Assembly: GCA_028532855.1 (NCBI GenBank)
Contig: JAQQAL010000017.1
Coordinates: 108,166 to 172,165, forward strand
From: Candidatus Thalassospirochaeta sargassi
Lineage (GTDB): Bacteria > Spirochaetota > Spirochaetia > UBA9216
Length of the DNA: 64,000 nt
Direction: 5' to 3'
The notes below the pieces were generated by a model. It worked only from the letters and a program-made list of their open reading frames with translations. It searched no databases and had not been told where the DNA came from. Positions 7,519 through 16,405 of this stretch are shown one piece after another. A program made the position numbers and the translations under genes. Numbering within the stretch: the stretch's first letter is position 1; each line of letters starts with the position of its first letter.

Positions 7519-8532
7519 ATGGCCAAAACAAGTGAAGAAAGAATGACAATCTACGACGTCGCAAATGAAGCGGGGGTGAGTATTACAACCGTTTCAAGAT
7601 TTCTTAATAATCCTAATAACGTAAAGGATTCAACCGGCGACAGAATTGCAGAAGCAATGGACAAGCTTGACTATATTCCACAGGGAAATACCGGAACCAG
7701 AGCAAAACGTTCAGTAGGACGAATCGGTGTACTAACCCCCTTTTTCCCGATGCCTTCCTTCGTTGCAAGGCTTGACGGGGTAATTCCCCCGCTGAGAGAA
7801 GCAAATTATGAAGTTATAATCTATACCATTGAAAATCCTGAACAACTTGACGAGTATCTTACCTCGGTTCCGTTTACAAGACGAATTGACGGACTGATTC
7901 TGATATCAGTACACCTTACAGAGGATCAGCATCGGATACTGAGCGCTTCAGGACTGGATATTGTAATGATAGAATCCGACGACGAAAATTACTCAAGGGT
8001 ATTAGCCGACGATTTCAGGGGCGGTCAGACTGCAGCCGATCTTTTTCTGAAAAAAAACTACCTCCCCTGTGCTTATTTCGGTGACATAAACAACAACCTG
8101 TCCTACAGTTGCCACCCTTCGGAATCAAGACTTATAGCATTCAGTGAACGCCTCAAACAGGGCGGATATCAGATTGAAGATAAGTTTATCCTTGAATCCC
8201 GGACCACCGTTGATGAAGCGCGCCGGGTTTTTTCCGAACTACTTGCAAAAGGTGAAAGGCCTCGAGCAATTTTCGCCATGTCCGATCTGCACGCTATAGG
8301 CGTTCTGAAGGCAGCAAAGGATTTCGACATAAAGGTGCCGGAAGAACTCGCAATTCTCGGCTTTGATGATATTGAGGCGGCAGACTGGATGGAGCTTTCA
8401 ACCATTACTCAGCACCTGCTTGATTCAGGCAGAATAGCCGCCGGACTACTGCTGGAAAAGATGTCCGGCAAGGTGGAAACAATACAAAAAGTCAACCTCC
8501 AGATAGGGTTGATTGAACGGTCTACGACCTGA
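7519..8532 (+). CDS. LacI-family transcriptional regulator
   Basis: 337 residues. The N-terminal helix-turn-helix reads MTIYDVANEAGVSITTVSRFLNN, the LacI/GalR signature, and the hinge is followed by a periplasmic-binding-protein-like effector domain (RIGVLTPFFPMPSF near its start, ILGFDDIEAADWMELSTITQH near the end). I set the start at ATG 7519 because GGAG at 7511-7514 precedes it; an ATG at 7483 overlaps the operator. The gene lies directly upstream of an alpha-glucoside-type ABC importer operon, so the effector is probably an oligosaccharide or derived sugar taken up by that system. Confidence 0.92.
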   Translation: MAKTSEERMTIYDVANEAGVSITTVSRFLNNPNNVKDSTGDRIAEAMDKLDYIPQGNTGTRAKRSVGRIGVLTPFFPMPSFVARLDGVIPPLREANYEVIIYTIENPEQLDEYLTSVPFTRRIDGLILISVHLTEDQHRILSASGLDIVMIESDDENYSRVLADDFRGGQTAADLFLKKNYLPCAYFGDINNNLSYSCHPSESRLIAFSERLKQGGYQIEDKFILESRTTVDEARRVFSELLAKGERPRAIFAMSDLHAIGVLKAAKDFDIKVPEELAILGFDDIEAADWMELSTITQHLLDSGRIAAGLLLEKMSGKVETIQKVNLQIGLIERSTT

Positions 8533-8535
8533 GAT

Positions 8536-8560
8536 CGGACGGATACGTCCGCCGTTTTCA
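8536..8560 (+). terminator. Weak hairpin between regulator and importer genes
   Basis: CGGAC-GGATAC-GTCCG followed by CCGTTTTC. The stem is only five base pairs, so this is at most an attenuator that lets part of the transcript continue into the binding-protein gene. Confidence 0.35.
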
Positions 8561-8606
8561 GTATATATGGATATCGCGGCAATATGCCGTAAAAGAGGAG
8601 ATTTAT

Positions 8607-9929
8607 ATGAAAAAAACACTTTTAGTTCTGTTAAGTCTGCTGCTGATTGCTTCTTTTGCAATTGCAGGCGGCCAGCAGGAAGAACCTATGTCTGCAGCAG
8701 TCGATGCAGATGACCCGTATGCAGCCGTACGGGGCACTGTCGTAACAATGGCCGGACCCTTCGTAGACAGCGATGCGGTTAAATTTGAAAATTCAGTGAA
8801 GGCATTTGAAGAAATGACCGGCATTGACATTCAGTACGAAGGTTCAAAAGAATTTGAAGCATCAATCGCTATTTCAATCGAAGGCGGTTCACCGCCAGAT
8901 ATTGCAGACTTTCCGCAGCCGGGTCTTCTTAAGAACTTTGTAGCAAAAGGCTACGTTGTAGACCTCAATAAAACTCTTGACATGGACGCGGTTAAATCTA
9001 ACTACATACAGAGCTGGCTTGATATGGCTACAATGGATTCTCCCGACGGACCTATCATGGCCGGTGTATGGGGCCGTGTAAACGGTAAATCATTGGTATG
9101 GTACAACAAGGCTGAGTTCGATGCAGCAGGATATGAAGTACCTACAACCTGGGCCGAACTTGAAGCCCTTCAGGATATGATAATGGCCGACGGTGATTCT
9201 CCCTGGTGTGTAGGTATTGAATCTGGTGCTGCAACCGGCTGGGCCATGACCGACTGGGTTGAAGAGATGATGCTTAGAACCACCAGCCTTGAAAACTATG
9301 ACAAGTGGGTAGCAGGCGAACTCAAATTCGACAGCCCCGAAGTTCGTGAAGCAATCGAAACAGTTGCAGACATCTGGTTTAAAGACGGTATGGTTTACGG
9401 CGGACGCAAAAGCATAGCCACAACATCATTCGGCGATGCACCCAAGGTAATGTTTGAAAAACCGCCCAAGGCATGGATGCACAAACAGGGCAATTTCATC
9501 ACATCATTCTTCCCGGACAACGTAGTTGCCGGCACAGATTATGACTTTTTCTACCTGCCTACAGTTAAAGAAGAATACGGACGCCCCGTACTTGTTGCAG
9601 GCGACATCTATGCAATGTTCAACGATAGACCCGAAGTAAGAATGGTAATGCAGTACTTTGCTACCGGTGCTTCAGTAGAAGGCTGGGTAAAGGCAGGAGG
9701 AGCAATCTCACCGCATAAAGACTCAGAGCTTTCATGGTATACCAATGATGTAGACCGCAAGGTTGCAGAGGTTATTCAGAACGCAACATCAGTACGCTTC
9801 GACGGTTCGGATCTCATGCCCGGTCAGGTTGGCGCAGGTTCATTCTGGAAAGAAATGACGGCCTATGTATCCGGTTCTAAAACCCTTGATGAAGCCCTCA
9901 AGGCAATTGACGCTTCATGGCCGGAATAA
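8607..9929 (+). CDS. ABC importer solute-binding protein, alpha-glucoside type (AglE-like)
   Basis: 440 residues. A signal peptide (KKTLLVLLSLLLIASFAIA) ends before GGQQEEP; there is no lipobox cysteine, so cleavage by signal peptidase I is expected. The mature protein resembles the AglE group of family 1 extracellular sugar-binding proteins (RGTVVTMAGPFVDSDAVKF, a GSKEFEASI segment, PPDIADFPQPGLL). It would capture alpha-glucosides or similar oligosaccharides in the periplasm for the two permeases downstream. GAGGAG precedes the ATG. A stable hairpin separates it from the permease genes. No ATPase gene is in the operon, which is usual where a shared MsmK/UgpC-type ATPase exists elsewhere. 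Confidence 0.88.
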   Translation: MKKTLLVLLSLLLIASFAIAGGQQEEPMSAAVDADDPYAAVRGTVVTMAGPFVDSDAVKFENSVKAFEEMTGIDIQYEGSKEFEASIAISIEGGSPPDIADFPQPGLLKNFVAKGYVVDLNKTLDMDAVKSNYIQSWLDMATMDSPDGPIMAGVWGRVNGKSLVWYNKAEFDAAGYEVPTTWAELEALQDMIMADGDSPWCVGIESGAATGWAMTDWVEEMMLRTTSLENYDKWVAGELKFDSPEVREAIETVADIWFKDGMVYGGRKSIATTSFGDAPKVMFEKPPKAWMHKQGNFITSFFPDNVVAGTDYDFFYLPTVKEEYGRPVLVAGDIYAMFNDRPEVRMVMQYFATGASVEGWVKAGGAISPHKDSELSWYTNDVDRKVAEVIQNATSVRFDGSDLMPGQVGAGSFWKEMTAYVSGSKTLDEALKAIDASWPE

Positions 9930-9954
9930 TAGAGATTAGGTTTCAATAATTTAA

Positions 9955-9994
9955 AAACGGGAACAGGTTCATAGAGTTGGGTCTGTTCCCGTTT
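9955..9994 (+). terminator. Intercistronic hairpin between binding protein and permease genes
   Basis: AAACGGGAACAG and CTGTTCCCGTTT form a perfect 12-bp stem around a 16-base loop. It ends in only a short T run, so it probably acts as a partial terminator or a 3' stabiliser that keeps binding-protein mRNA in excess over permease mRNA. Confidence 0.7.
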
Positions 9995-10024
9995 CTTTAC
10001 CAAATCCGAGGAGGTACTAACAAG

Positions 10025-11107
10025 ATGGATATTGATACCAGAAGAAATCCTGTTTCACTGGCCGCTCTCGTTATTCTTACCGCAGTTGTACTTATAGGCG
10101 GATTCCTGCTGCTTCAGACGGATGCAATGCAGAATATTAAGATCTTTTTGACTTTATTCGCAGTCGTCTGGGGGCTCGGAAGTGCAGCACTTCTGTTTTT
10201 CACCCTCAACGCAGTTGCCGAATCTATGCCGCGGAAAATCAGATCGGTTGCGGTAGCGATAGTATTTGCCGGACCGGCAGTTTTTCTGCTTATCTGGGCA
10301 CTGGTTCTGCCTACTTTCAGAACTTTGAGATTTAGCCTCATGGATGCCCACGGCACCAATTTTATAGGCCTTGCAAACTATAAATTTGCATTCACTGATC
10401 CGATAATGCTTGAGGCATTCAGAAATAACCTTCTCTGGATGGTTTTCGGAACGGCATTCTGTGTAATTATGGGACTGGTTATTGCAGTCCTGGCGGATAA
10501 AAGCCGTCGGGAAAAACTCTTCAAATCACTGATATTTATGCCGATGGCTATCTCTTTCGTCGGTGCCGGAGTTATCTGGAAATTCATGTACGCCTATAAG
10601 GGCGAGGGATTCAACGTCACGGAAATCGGATTATTGAATGCAATAGTTACAGCATTAGGCGGAGAAGCCCAGGCATGGCTTCTAATTCCGTTCTGGAACA
10701 ACTTTTTTCTGATTGTAATAATGATATGGCTGCAAACCGGTTATGCAATGGTTATACTGTCTTCAGCCATAAAAGCCATTCCAGGTGAAATCAATGAAGC
10801 TGCACGTGTAGACGGTGCAAACTCTTTTACAATATTCTTCAAGATTACGGTTCCCTACATCATGCCGACGATAGTCACCGTTACTACAACAATTCTTATA
10901 TTCAGCCTGAAACTCTTCGATATTGTCAGAGTTATGACAGGCGGAAATTTCGGAACAAATGTTATAGCAAACGAATTCTATCTAAGACAATTCACTTACG
11001 GTAATTCAGGTCAGGCTTCGGCAATCGCTGTAGTACTGCTCGTTGTTATTATACCTGTTCTCATGTACAACCTGAGAGAGTTCCGAGGCAGGAGGACACT
11101 GAAATGA
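10025..11107 (+). CDS. ABC importer permease, alpha-glucoside type (AglF-like)
   Basis: 360 residues with about eight membrane segments. The EAA loop reads EINEAARVDGANSFTIFFKITVPYIMP, the site that docks to the ATPase in MalF-type permeases. Two extra N-terminal membrane helices before RSVAVAIVFAGPAVFLLIWALVLP match the AglF group. ATG 10025 is preceded by GAGGAGG. The next permease start overlaps the stop in ATGA, so the two are translationally coupled. Confidence 0.88.
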   Translation: MDIDTRRNPVSLAALVILTAVVLIGGFLLLQTDAMQNIKIFLTLFAVVWGLGSAALLFFTLNAVAESMPRKIRSVAVAIVFAGPAVFLLIWALVLPTFRTLRFSLMDAHGTNFIGLANYKFAFTDPIMLEAFRNNLLWMVFGTAFCVIMGLVIAVLADKSRREKLFKSLIFMPMAISFVGAGVIWKFMYAYKGEGFNVTEIGLLNAIVTALGGEAQAWLLIPFWNNFFLIVIMIWLQTGYAMVILSSAIKAIPGEINEAARVDGANSFTIFFKITVPYIMPTIVTVTTTILIFSLKLFDIVRVMTGGNFGTNVIANEFYLRQFTYGNSGQASAIAVVLLVVIIPVLMYNLREFRGRRTLK

Positions 11108-12195
11108 AGAAAGTAAAAGACAAGAAACACAGTCCGATTGTTACAATAGTTCTGATAATAATAGTTGTAGCATGGACTGTTCCCACCCTCGGTGTTTTTA
11201 TCACATCCTGGCGTGATTCAAGGGATATCTACTCTTCCGGATGGTGGACGGTTCTTCCTCATAAAGACACTGTAAAAACCGAAGAGTTTGAAATGCCGAG
11301 AGATCTTGATATGGATCAGCCCATTGAAATTGAGGGCGTTACAGCCGAATTCCAGGAATGGCGAGAGGGAATTGAAGTGGAAGAAGGCCGGACCCTCAGA
11401 TGGTACGGCAACAAGCGTTCCAGAAAGGTTGAGGTGTACGAAGAAAAATGGATAGGCTTCGGAGCTAACCTGACCCTCCAGAATTATAAAGACGTTCTGT
11501 CAGCGGGGACAATCACCTATGAGGACGCCCAGGGCAATACAATCACCAGGCAGGGGAATAATTTCGCCGATGCGGTTCTCAATTCAATTGCGGTAAGCAT
11601 ACCGGCTACTATTATTCCAATTCTCATAGCCGCTTTTGCCGCCTACGCCTTCTCCTGGATGGAGTTCCCGGGACGTAAACCACTGTTTATAATGGTAGTT
11701 GCCCTGCTTGTCGTTCCGCTGCAGATAGCACTTATTCCGATACTCCGGGACTATACGAACTGGGGACTGAACGGAACATACCTTGGAATGTGGCTGGCAC
11801 ATACAGGCTTCGGACTGCCTTTAGCTGTTTATCTTCTATATAATTATATAAGCAACCTGCCGCGCGACATCTTTGAGTCGGCGTACCTTGACGGGGCAAC
11901 ACCCTTCGTTACATTCGTCCGCCTCGTGCTTCCGCTATCCATTCCGGCATTAGCAAGCTTTGCAATATTCCAGTTCCTCTGGGTCTGGAACGACTACCTT
12001 GTAGCCCTCGTCTTTCTTGGAGACAAGAACCGTGTAGTTACCGCAGCACTTGCTGCCATGGTTGGCGAAAAGGGTCAAGACTGGCATGTACTTACAGCTG
12101 GTGCATTCATGAGTATGATAATCCCACTGGCCGTATTCTTCGGCCTGCAGAGGTTCTTTGTTCGAGGAATGATGGCCGGTTCGGTTAAAGGATAG
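11104..12195 (+). CDS. ABC importer permease, alpha-glucoside type (AglG-like)
   Basis: 363 residues, longer than a typical MalG (about 290) because about 110 hydrophilic residues follow the first membrane helix (WWTVLPHKDT to GANLTLQNY). Such a periplasmic insertion is characteristic of AglG-type permeases. The EAA loop is FESAYLDGATPFVTFVRLVLPLSIPA. Overlap with the AglF-like gene is four bases. The operon ends with two tandem hairpins and contains no glycosidase. Confidence 0.88.
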   Translation: MKKVKDKKHSPIVTIVLIIIVVAWTVPTLGVFITSWRDSRDIYSSGWWTVLPHKDTVKTEEFEMPRDLDMDQPIEIEGVTAEFQEWREGIEVEEGRTLRWYGNKRSRKVEVYEEKWIGFGANLTLQNYKDVLSAGTITYEDAQGNTITRQGNNFADAVLNSIAVSIPATIIPILIAAFAAYAFSWMEFPGRKPLFIMVVALLVVPLQIALIPILRDYTNWGLNGTYLGMWLAHTGFGLPLAVYLLYNYISNLPRDIFESAYLDGATPFVTFVRLVLPLSIPALASFAIFQFLWVWNDYLVALVFLGDKNRVVTAALAAMVGEKGQDWHVLTAGAFMSMIIPLAVFFGLQRFFVRGMMAGSVKG

Positions 12196-12223
12196 TTGCA
12201 TTATACAGCCCTGTATAATGCAA
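12196..12223 (+). terminator. First hairpin after the agl-like operon
   Basis: TTGCATTATACAG, CC, CTGTATAATGCAA: a perfect 13-bp inverted repeat with a 2-base centre starting at the stop codon. No U tract follows; it may protect the mRNA end or be a protein-binding site. Confidence 0.55.
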
Positions 12224-12228
12224 TTAAG

Positions 12229-12270
12229 AAGTATGGAAATCCTGTTTCCATACTTCAGCCTGCTTTTTAC
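12229..12270 (+). terminator. Terminator of the agl-like operon
   Basis: AAGTATGGAAA, TCCTG, TTTCCATACTT (12229-12255) followed by a T-rich stretch. An 11-bp perfect stem; the U run starts about eight bases after the stem. Confidence 0.65.
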
Positions 12271-12391
12271 TGCTTTTGGATAGATCCCCGGAATACACCT
12301 CCTTCCCCCATATTTTTCTCATTCTACAGGAAACTGAATAAAAGCCTTTACAAATTTGCGCCTCTTCGCAATATACTGTAGACTGATTATC

Positions 12392-13264
12392 ATGCATGCC
12401 ATTGAGTTTCACAAGTTAACCAAATACTACGGAAAGGCCAGAGGAATTATTGAAGTTGATTTCAATGTTGAAGAAGGTGAAATCTTCGGTTTCATCGGGC
12501 CTAACGGGGCCGGAAAATCTACGGCTATAAGAACAATTCTGGGCCTGATATTTCCTACAAGCGGTTCTGCTGATATTTTCGGCAGGGACTGCATTAAATA
12601 TGGCCCCGAGATTCGTGAGAACATCGGGTACCTGCCCTCCGAGGTGTTCTATTATGAGAAAATGAAGGTGATCGATCTGCTGAAATATTCAGCCGGTTTT
12701 TACAAAAAGGACTGTACTAAACGCCTTTATGAACTTGCCGATATCATGGAACTGGATCTAAAAAGGCGCATTGAAGATTTATCCTACGGAAATAAGAAGA
12801 AGGTGGGCATAGTTCAGGGACTGTTGCATCAGCCTAAACTGATTATCCTGGATGAACCGACAAGCGGCCTTGACCCCCTGATGCAGCAGAAATTCTTTGA
12901 TATTATTTCTGAAGAAAACAGTAAAGGCTCAACAGTATTCTTTTCATCTCACATCTTAGCGGAAGTTCAGGAACTCTGCAGCAGAGTAGCAATTATCAAA
13001 GAAGGGAAAATTATCAAACTTGAAGATATTAAAACACTGCGACAAGACAATTATAAAAAAATAGTAGTCAAGGGCGACAACCTCGACAGTTCAGCCTACC
13101 GGATTGAAGGTGTAAGCGAGATGACCGGGGATACACGAACCCTGAATTTTTTCTACAGGGGCGATATTAATAAACTGTCCAGGATAATCAGTTCTCAAAA
13201 AATTGAGGACATACTGATTCAGGAACCCACCCTCGAAGAAATCTTCATGCATTACTATAAATAG
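12392..13264 (+). CDS. ABC-2 transporter ATP-binding protein
   Basis: 290 residues. Walker A GPNGAGKST, signature EDLSYGNKKKVGI, Walker B LIILDEPTSGLDPLM and switch FFSSHILAEV are present. The signature glycine-rich loop reads LSYGNKKK, as in exporters of the CcmA/NatA class. ATG 12392 (MHAIEFHKL) fits family alignments; no clear ribosome-binding site is visible and an upstream in-frame ATG at 12356 exists. Two permease genes follow within nine and twelve bases, so this is a three-gene export system of unknown substrate. Confidence 0.88.
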   Translation: MHAIEFHKLTKYYGKARGIIEVDFNVEEGEIFGFIGPNGAGKSTAIRTILGLIFPTSGSADIFGRDCIKYGPEIRENIGYLPSEVFYYEKMKVIDLLKYSAGFYKKDCTKRLYELADIMELDLKRRIEDLSYGNKKKVGIVQGLLHQPKLIILDEPTSGLDPLMQQKFFDIISEENSKGSTVFFSSHILAEVQELCSRVAIIKEGKIIKLEDIKTLRQDNYKKIVVKGDNLDSSAYRIEGVSEMTGDTRTLNFFYRGDINKLSRIISSQKIEDILIQEPTLEEIFMHYYK

Positions 13265-13272
13265 GCCGTATT

Positions 13273-14076
13273 ATGAATATTTTTATATATGAGATGAAAA
13301 CCTATCAAAATTCTATAATAATCTGGAGCCTGTCGATTTCCGCCTTAATGCTGCTTTTTATGGCTATATACCCTACATTCGCAGAGGACGCAGCTTTGAT
13401 GGAGTCAATTTTATCCAATTTCCCCGAAGAATTCGCCAGGGCTTTCGGGATGGGCGGTAACCTTTCCCTGACCTCTGTTCCAGGCTATTTTAAATTTATA
13501 TTTATCTACATTCAGCTAGCAATATCTATCCAGAGCTCCAATTACGGTTTTCATTTTCTCTCAGTTGACGAAAGAGAATTAACAGCAGATTTCATAATGA
13601 GTAAACCGGTATCACGTAGAAAGCTAGTAATATCAAAATTCAGCGCGGCTTTTTCAGGATTAATAATTACAAATACAATCACCACTGCCGCAGGCCTTAT
13701 TTCAATTGAACTATTTCGGAATGGAAACAGTTATGATGCAGGTAACATTCTGGTTCTTATGTCTTCAACATTCTTCTTTCAATTATTTTTCTTATCTGCA
13801 GGAATGCTTGTTTCTGTTTCAGTTAAAAAAATACGCAGCGTTCTCGCCTATTCAATGGGTCTTGCTTTCGGAATGTATATTATAAGCGCATTAAAAGAAG
13901 CGCTCGGCATGAAGGCTCTGGGGTACATCAGCCCCTTCTACCATTTTGAACCGGGCTACATGATCGAGTTTGGAAAATACAATATGGAAAGAGCATCTAT
14001 CAGTTTTGCCTTCATTATTGTTTCAATTGTTGTCAGCTGGAACCTGTATATGAAACGCGACATCCATTCACTATAG
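13273..14076 (+). CDS. ABC-2 type permease, first subunit
   Basis: 267 residues with about six predicted membrane segments. The first lies at IIIWSLSISALMLLFMAIYP, and ERELTADFIMSKPVSRRKLVISKF is the conserved cytoplasmic segment of ABC-2 permeases, meaning the ATPase-coupling region. It is homologous to the following gene (same length, same E-x-x-x-T-A-x-F-x-x-x-x-P-x-S-R pattern), so the pair arose by duplication and likely forms a heterodimeric channel. Confidence 0.85.
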   Translation: MNIFIYEMKTYQNSIIIWSLSISALMLLFMAIYPTFAEDAALMESILSNFPEEFARAFGMGGNLSLTSVPGYFKFIFIYIQLAISIQSSNYGFHFLSVDERELTADFIMSKPVSRRKLVISKFSAAFSGLIITNTITTAAGLISIELFRNGNSYDAGNILVLMSSTFFFQLFFLSAGMLVSVSVKKIRSVLAYSMGLAFGMYIISALKEALGMKALGYISPFYHFEPGYMIEFGKYNMERASISFAFIIVSIVVSWNLYMKRDIHSL

Positions 14077-14088
14077 GAGATGATTTCA

Positions 14089-14883
14089 ATGAATATAGTC
14101 TTAAGAGAATTGCGCTCAAACTTGAAATCTCTCATTATCTGGAGCGGATGTATGGCCACCCTTATATTAATAATGATGATGGAGTTTGAGGCCTACTACG
14201 ATAACCCCGAAATGGCCGGACTGCTCGATGCCATGCCTCAGGCTTTAATGAAGGCTTTTTCAATAGCCGGCCCCAACCTTACAACCCTCATCGGATTTGT
14301 CAGCATAGCCTCCGTGTATTTTTACATTATGCTGGGAATATTCGCAGTTCTTCTCGGCAGCTCAATTATTTCAAAAGAAGAACGCGATAAAACAGCTGAG
14401 TTCTTTCTTACCCTCCCTATATCCAGGACACGTGCGATTTCAGCCAAACTGATCGCAGCAGTCATCAACTGTCTACTTCTTACCGGTGTAACAGCTGCAG
14501 CACTTTATTCCTCAGCGGCACCATACAACCCGGATCAGGAATTCTTGAGGTTCTTCAGACTGCTGATGTCGGCTCTTTTTATCATTCAGATGATTTTTCT
14601 CAGTACGGGAATGTGCACAGCGGCTGTTATCAAACACTATAAAAAATCTGGTAACTATTCCGTGTATACCCTGCTGACTGCATACATAATTTCAGTAGTT
14701 ATCTCAATGGACAATAAAATAGATTTTCTTAAGTATTTTACACCTTTTAAGTATTTTGAAGCTCAGTATATTGCTGCATCCGGAGAACTTGAACTCAAAT
14801 ATCTGATTATTTCCGCTGTTATAATTATTGCAGGATTTACAGGTACATATCTGATTTACCCGAAACGTGATTTATATATATAG
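14089..14883 (+). CDS. ABC-2 type permease, second subunit
   Basis: 264 residues, about six membrane segments. It has KEERDKTAEFFLTLPISRTRAISAKL, the same motif as the first subunit. I prefer ATG 14089, with GGAGATGA ahead of it, over ATG 14080, which would overlap that site. It ends the exporter operon; the next gene starts 52 bases later behind its own ribosome-binding site. Confidence 0.85.
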   Translation: MNIVLRELRSNLKSLIIWSGCMATLILIMMMEFEAYYDNPEMAGLLDAMPQALMKAFSIAGPNLTTLIGFVSIASVYFYIMLGIFAVLLGSSIISKEERDKTAEFFLTLPISRTRAISAKLIAAVINCLLLTGVTAAALYSSAAPYNPDQEFLRFFRLLMSALFIIQMIFLSTGMCTAAVIKHYKKSGNYSVYTLLTAYIISVVISMDNKIDFLKYFTPFKYFEAQYIAASGELELKYLIISAVIIIAGFTGTYLIYPKRDLYI

Positions 14884-14935
14884 TTTTATTGCATATTGAC
14901 GAAAAACTCGTATAATTCTTCTCAAGGGGAACAGA

Positions 14936-16399
14936 ATGAATTTGAGTGAATATTTTAAACCTTTCCGTGAGAACACAATAGGTTTTGACGCTAAAATGCA
15001 GCTCACCTCCGGTGATACTGGCGGAATAGTCTATGCCGATTGGGTTGCAAGCGGTAGAATGTATGAGCCTATTGAAGATTTTATGCGTACAGAGATTGCT
15101 CCCCTGGTTGCCAACACTCATACAGAAACAACCCTCACCGGAACGACAATGACCAGAGCCTATCACGACGCCCGGAATGTCATTAAAAAACATGTTAATG
15201 CGGGGAAATCTGATTCTCTATTTCTCGTCGGATTCGGCATGACTGCGGCAATAAACAAACTGCAGAGGATCCTTGGTTTAAGGCTGCCCGAAGGCTGCCC
15301 CGAGAGCTGCGGCGGGGCAAAACCCCTGGTTATTATTACTCATATGGAACATCATTCAAACCAGATTACCTGGGAAGAATGTGCGTGCGACGTCGAGATT
15401 ATCCCCCGCGTAGATGAAACAGGACTGCCAGATCTTGAAGCTCTGCAGTTCATGCTGGATGAAAACAGAAACAGGCCCCAGATTATAGGCGCATTCTCAG
15501 CATGCTCAAACGTAACTGGTATAATCACGCCCTACCATAAAATGGCGAAGATGATGCACAGAGCGGGCAGACTCTGTTTTGTCGACTTTGCCGCATCAGC
15601 CCCATATGTCGACATTGACATGCACCCCGAAGATCCGGAAGAGGCGCTCGATGTCATCTATTTTTCACCCCATAAATTCCTTGGCGGCCCGGGCTCATCC
15701 GGTGTACTTGTCATGAATAACACCCTCTACACAAGAGACGTTCCTGACAATCCGGGCGGCGGTACGGTAAAATGGACCACCCCCTTCGGCAGCCATTCCT
15801 ATGTCGATGAAATTGAGATGCGGGAGGACGGCGGTACACCGGGCTTTCTACAGGCTATAAGAACTGCGCTGTGCATCAAACTTAAGGAAACCATGGGTAC
15901 CGTGAATATTCGTGAGCGTGAAGAAGAGCTGAAAAAGATTCTCCTGGAAGAATTATCCAAAGAACCTCAGGTTTATCTTCTGGAACCCCAGAACAGAGAC
16001 AGACTGGGCATTATTTCAATCTACGCCCCCGGCGAGCATCACAACCTTATAGTTAAACTGCTTAACGACAAATTCGGAATACAAACCCGGGGTGGTTGCA
16101 GCTGCGCTGGTACTTACGGTCATCTGCTGTTTTCGATTGACCAGTCCACATCCCAGAAAATAACCGACATGATAGAAAGCGGCGACCTCACTCAAAAACC
16201 CGGCTGGGTACGCATTTCACTTCATCCGACAATGACTGATGAAAACGCACGGTACATTGGAAGTTCTGTTGTCAGTGTAATCAGAAACTATAAGGCATGG
16301 GGTCAGGACTATACCTTTCATCAGGACAGCGGAGAGTTTACACTCAAGACTGATGGGCCGGAGCTGCCCGGCATACTTGACAGGTTTAAAGCAGTATAG
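14936..16399 (+). CDS. Class V aminotransferase-fold PLP enzyme (cysteine desulfurase-like)
   Basis: 487 residues. The PLP-binding lysine is in SPHKFLGGPGSSGVLV, the typical class V motif, and an upstream histidine pair lies in THMEHHSNQITW. A cysteine-rich loop TRGGCSCAGTYGH sits where SufS/CsdA-type desulfurases carry the catalytic cysteine. Length is about 80 residues above SufS. It could mobilise sulfur or selenium from cysteine or selenocysteine, or act on another amino compound; the exact substrate is not known. AAGGGGAA precedes ATG 14936. The stop is only six bases before a DNA methylase gene, which suggests cotranscription. Confidence 0.82.
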   Translation: MNLSEYFKPFRENTIGFDAKMQLTSGDTGGIVYADWVASGRMYEPIEDFMRTEIAPLVANTHTETTLTGTTMTRAYHDARNVIKKHVNAGKSDSLFLVGFGMTAAINKLQRILGLRLPEGCPESCGGAKPLVIITHMEHHSNQITWEECACDVEIIPRVDETGLPDLEALQFMLDENRNRPQIIGAFSACSNVTGIITPYHKMAKMMHRAGRLCFVDFAASAPYVDIDMHPEDPEEALDVIYFSPHKFLGGPGSSGVLVMNNTLYTRDVPDNPGGGTVKWTTPFGSHSYVDEIEMREDGGTPGFLQAIRTALCIKLKETMGTVNIREREEELKKILLEELSKEPQVYLLEPQNRDRLGIISIYAPGEHHNLIVKLLNDKFGIQTRGGCSCAGTYGHLLFSIDQSTSQKITDMIESGDLTQKPGWVRISLHPTMTDENARYIGSSVVSVIRNYKAWGQDYTFHQDSGEFTLKTDGPELPGILDRFKAV

Positions 16400-16405
16400 A
16401 TTCAC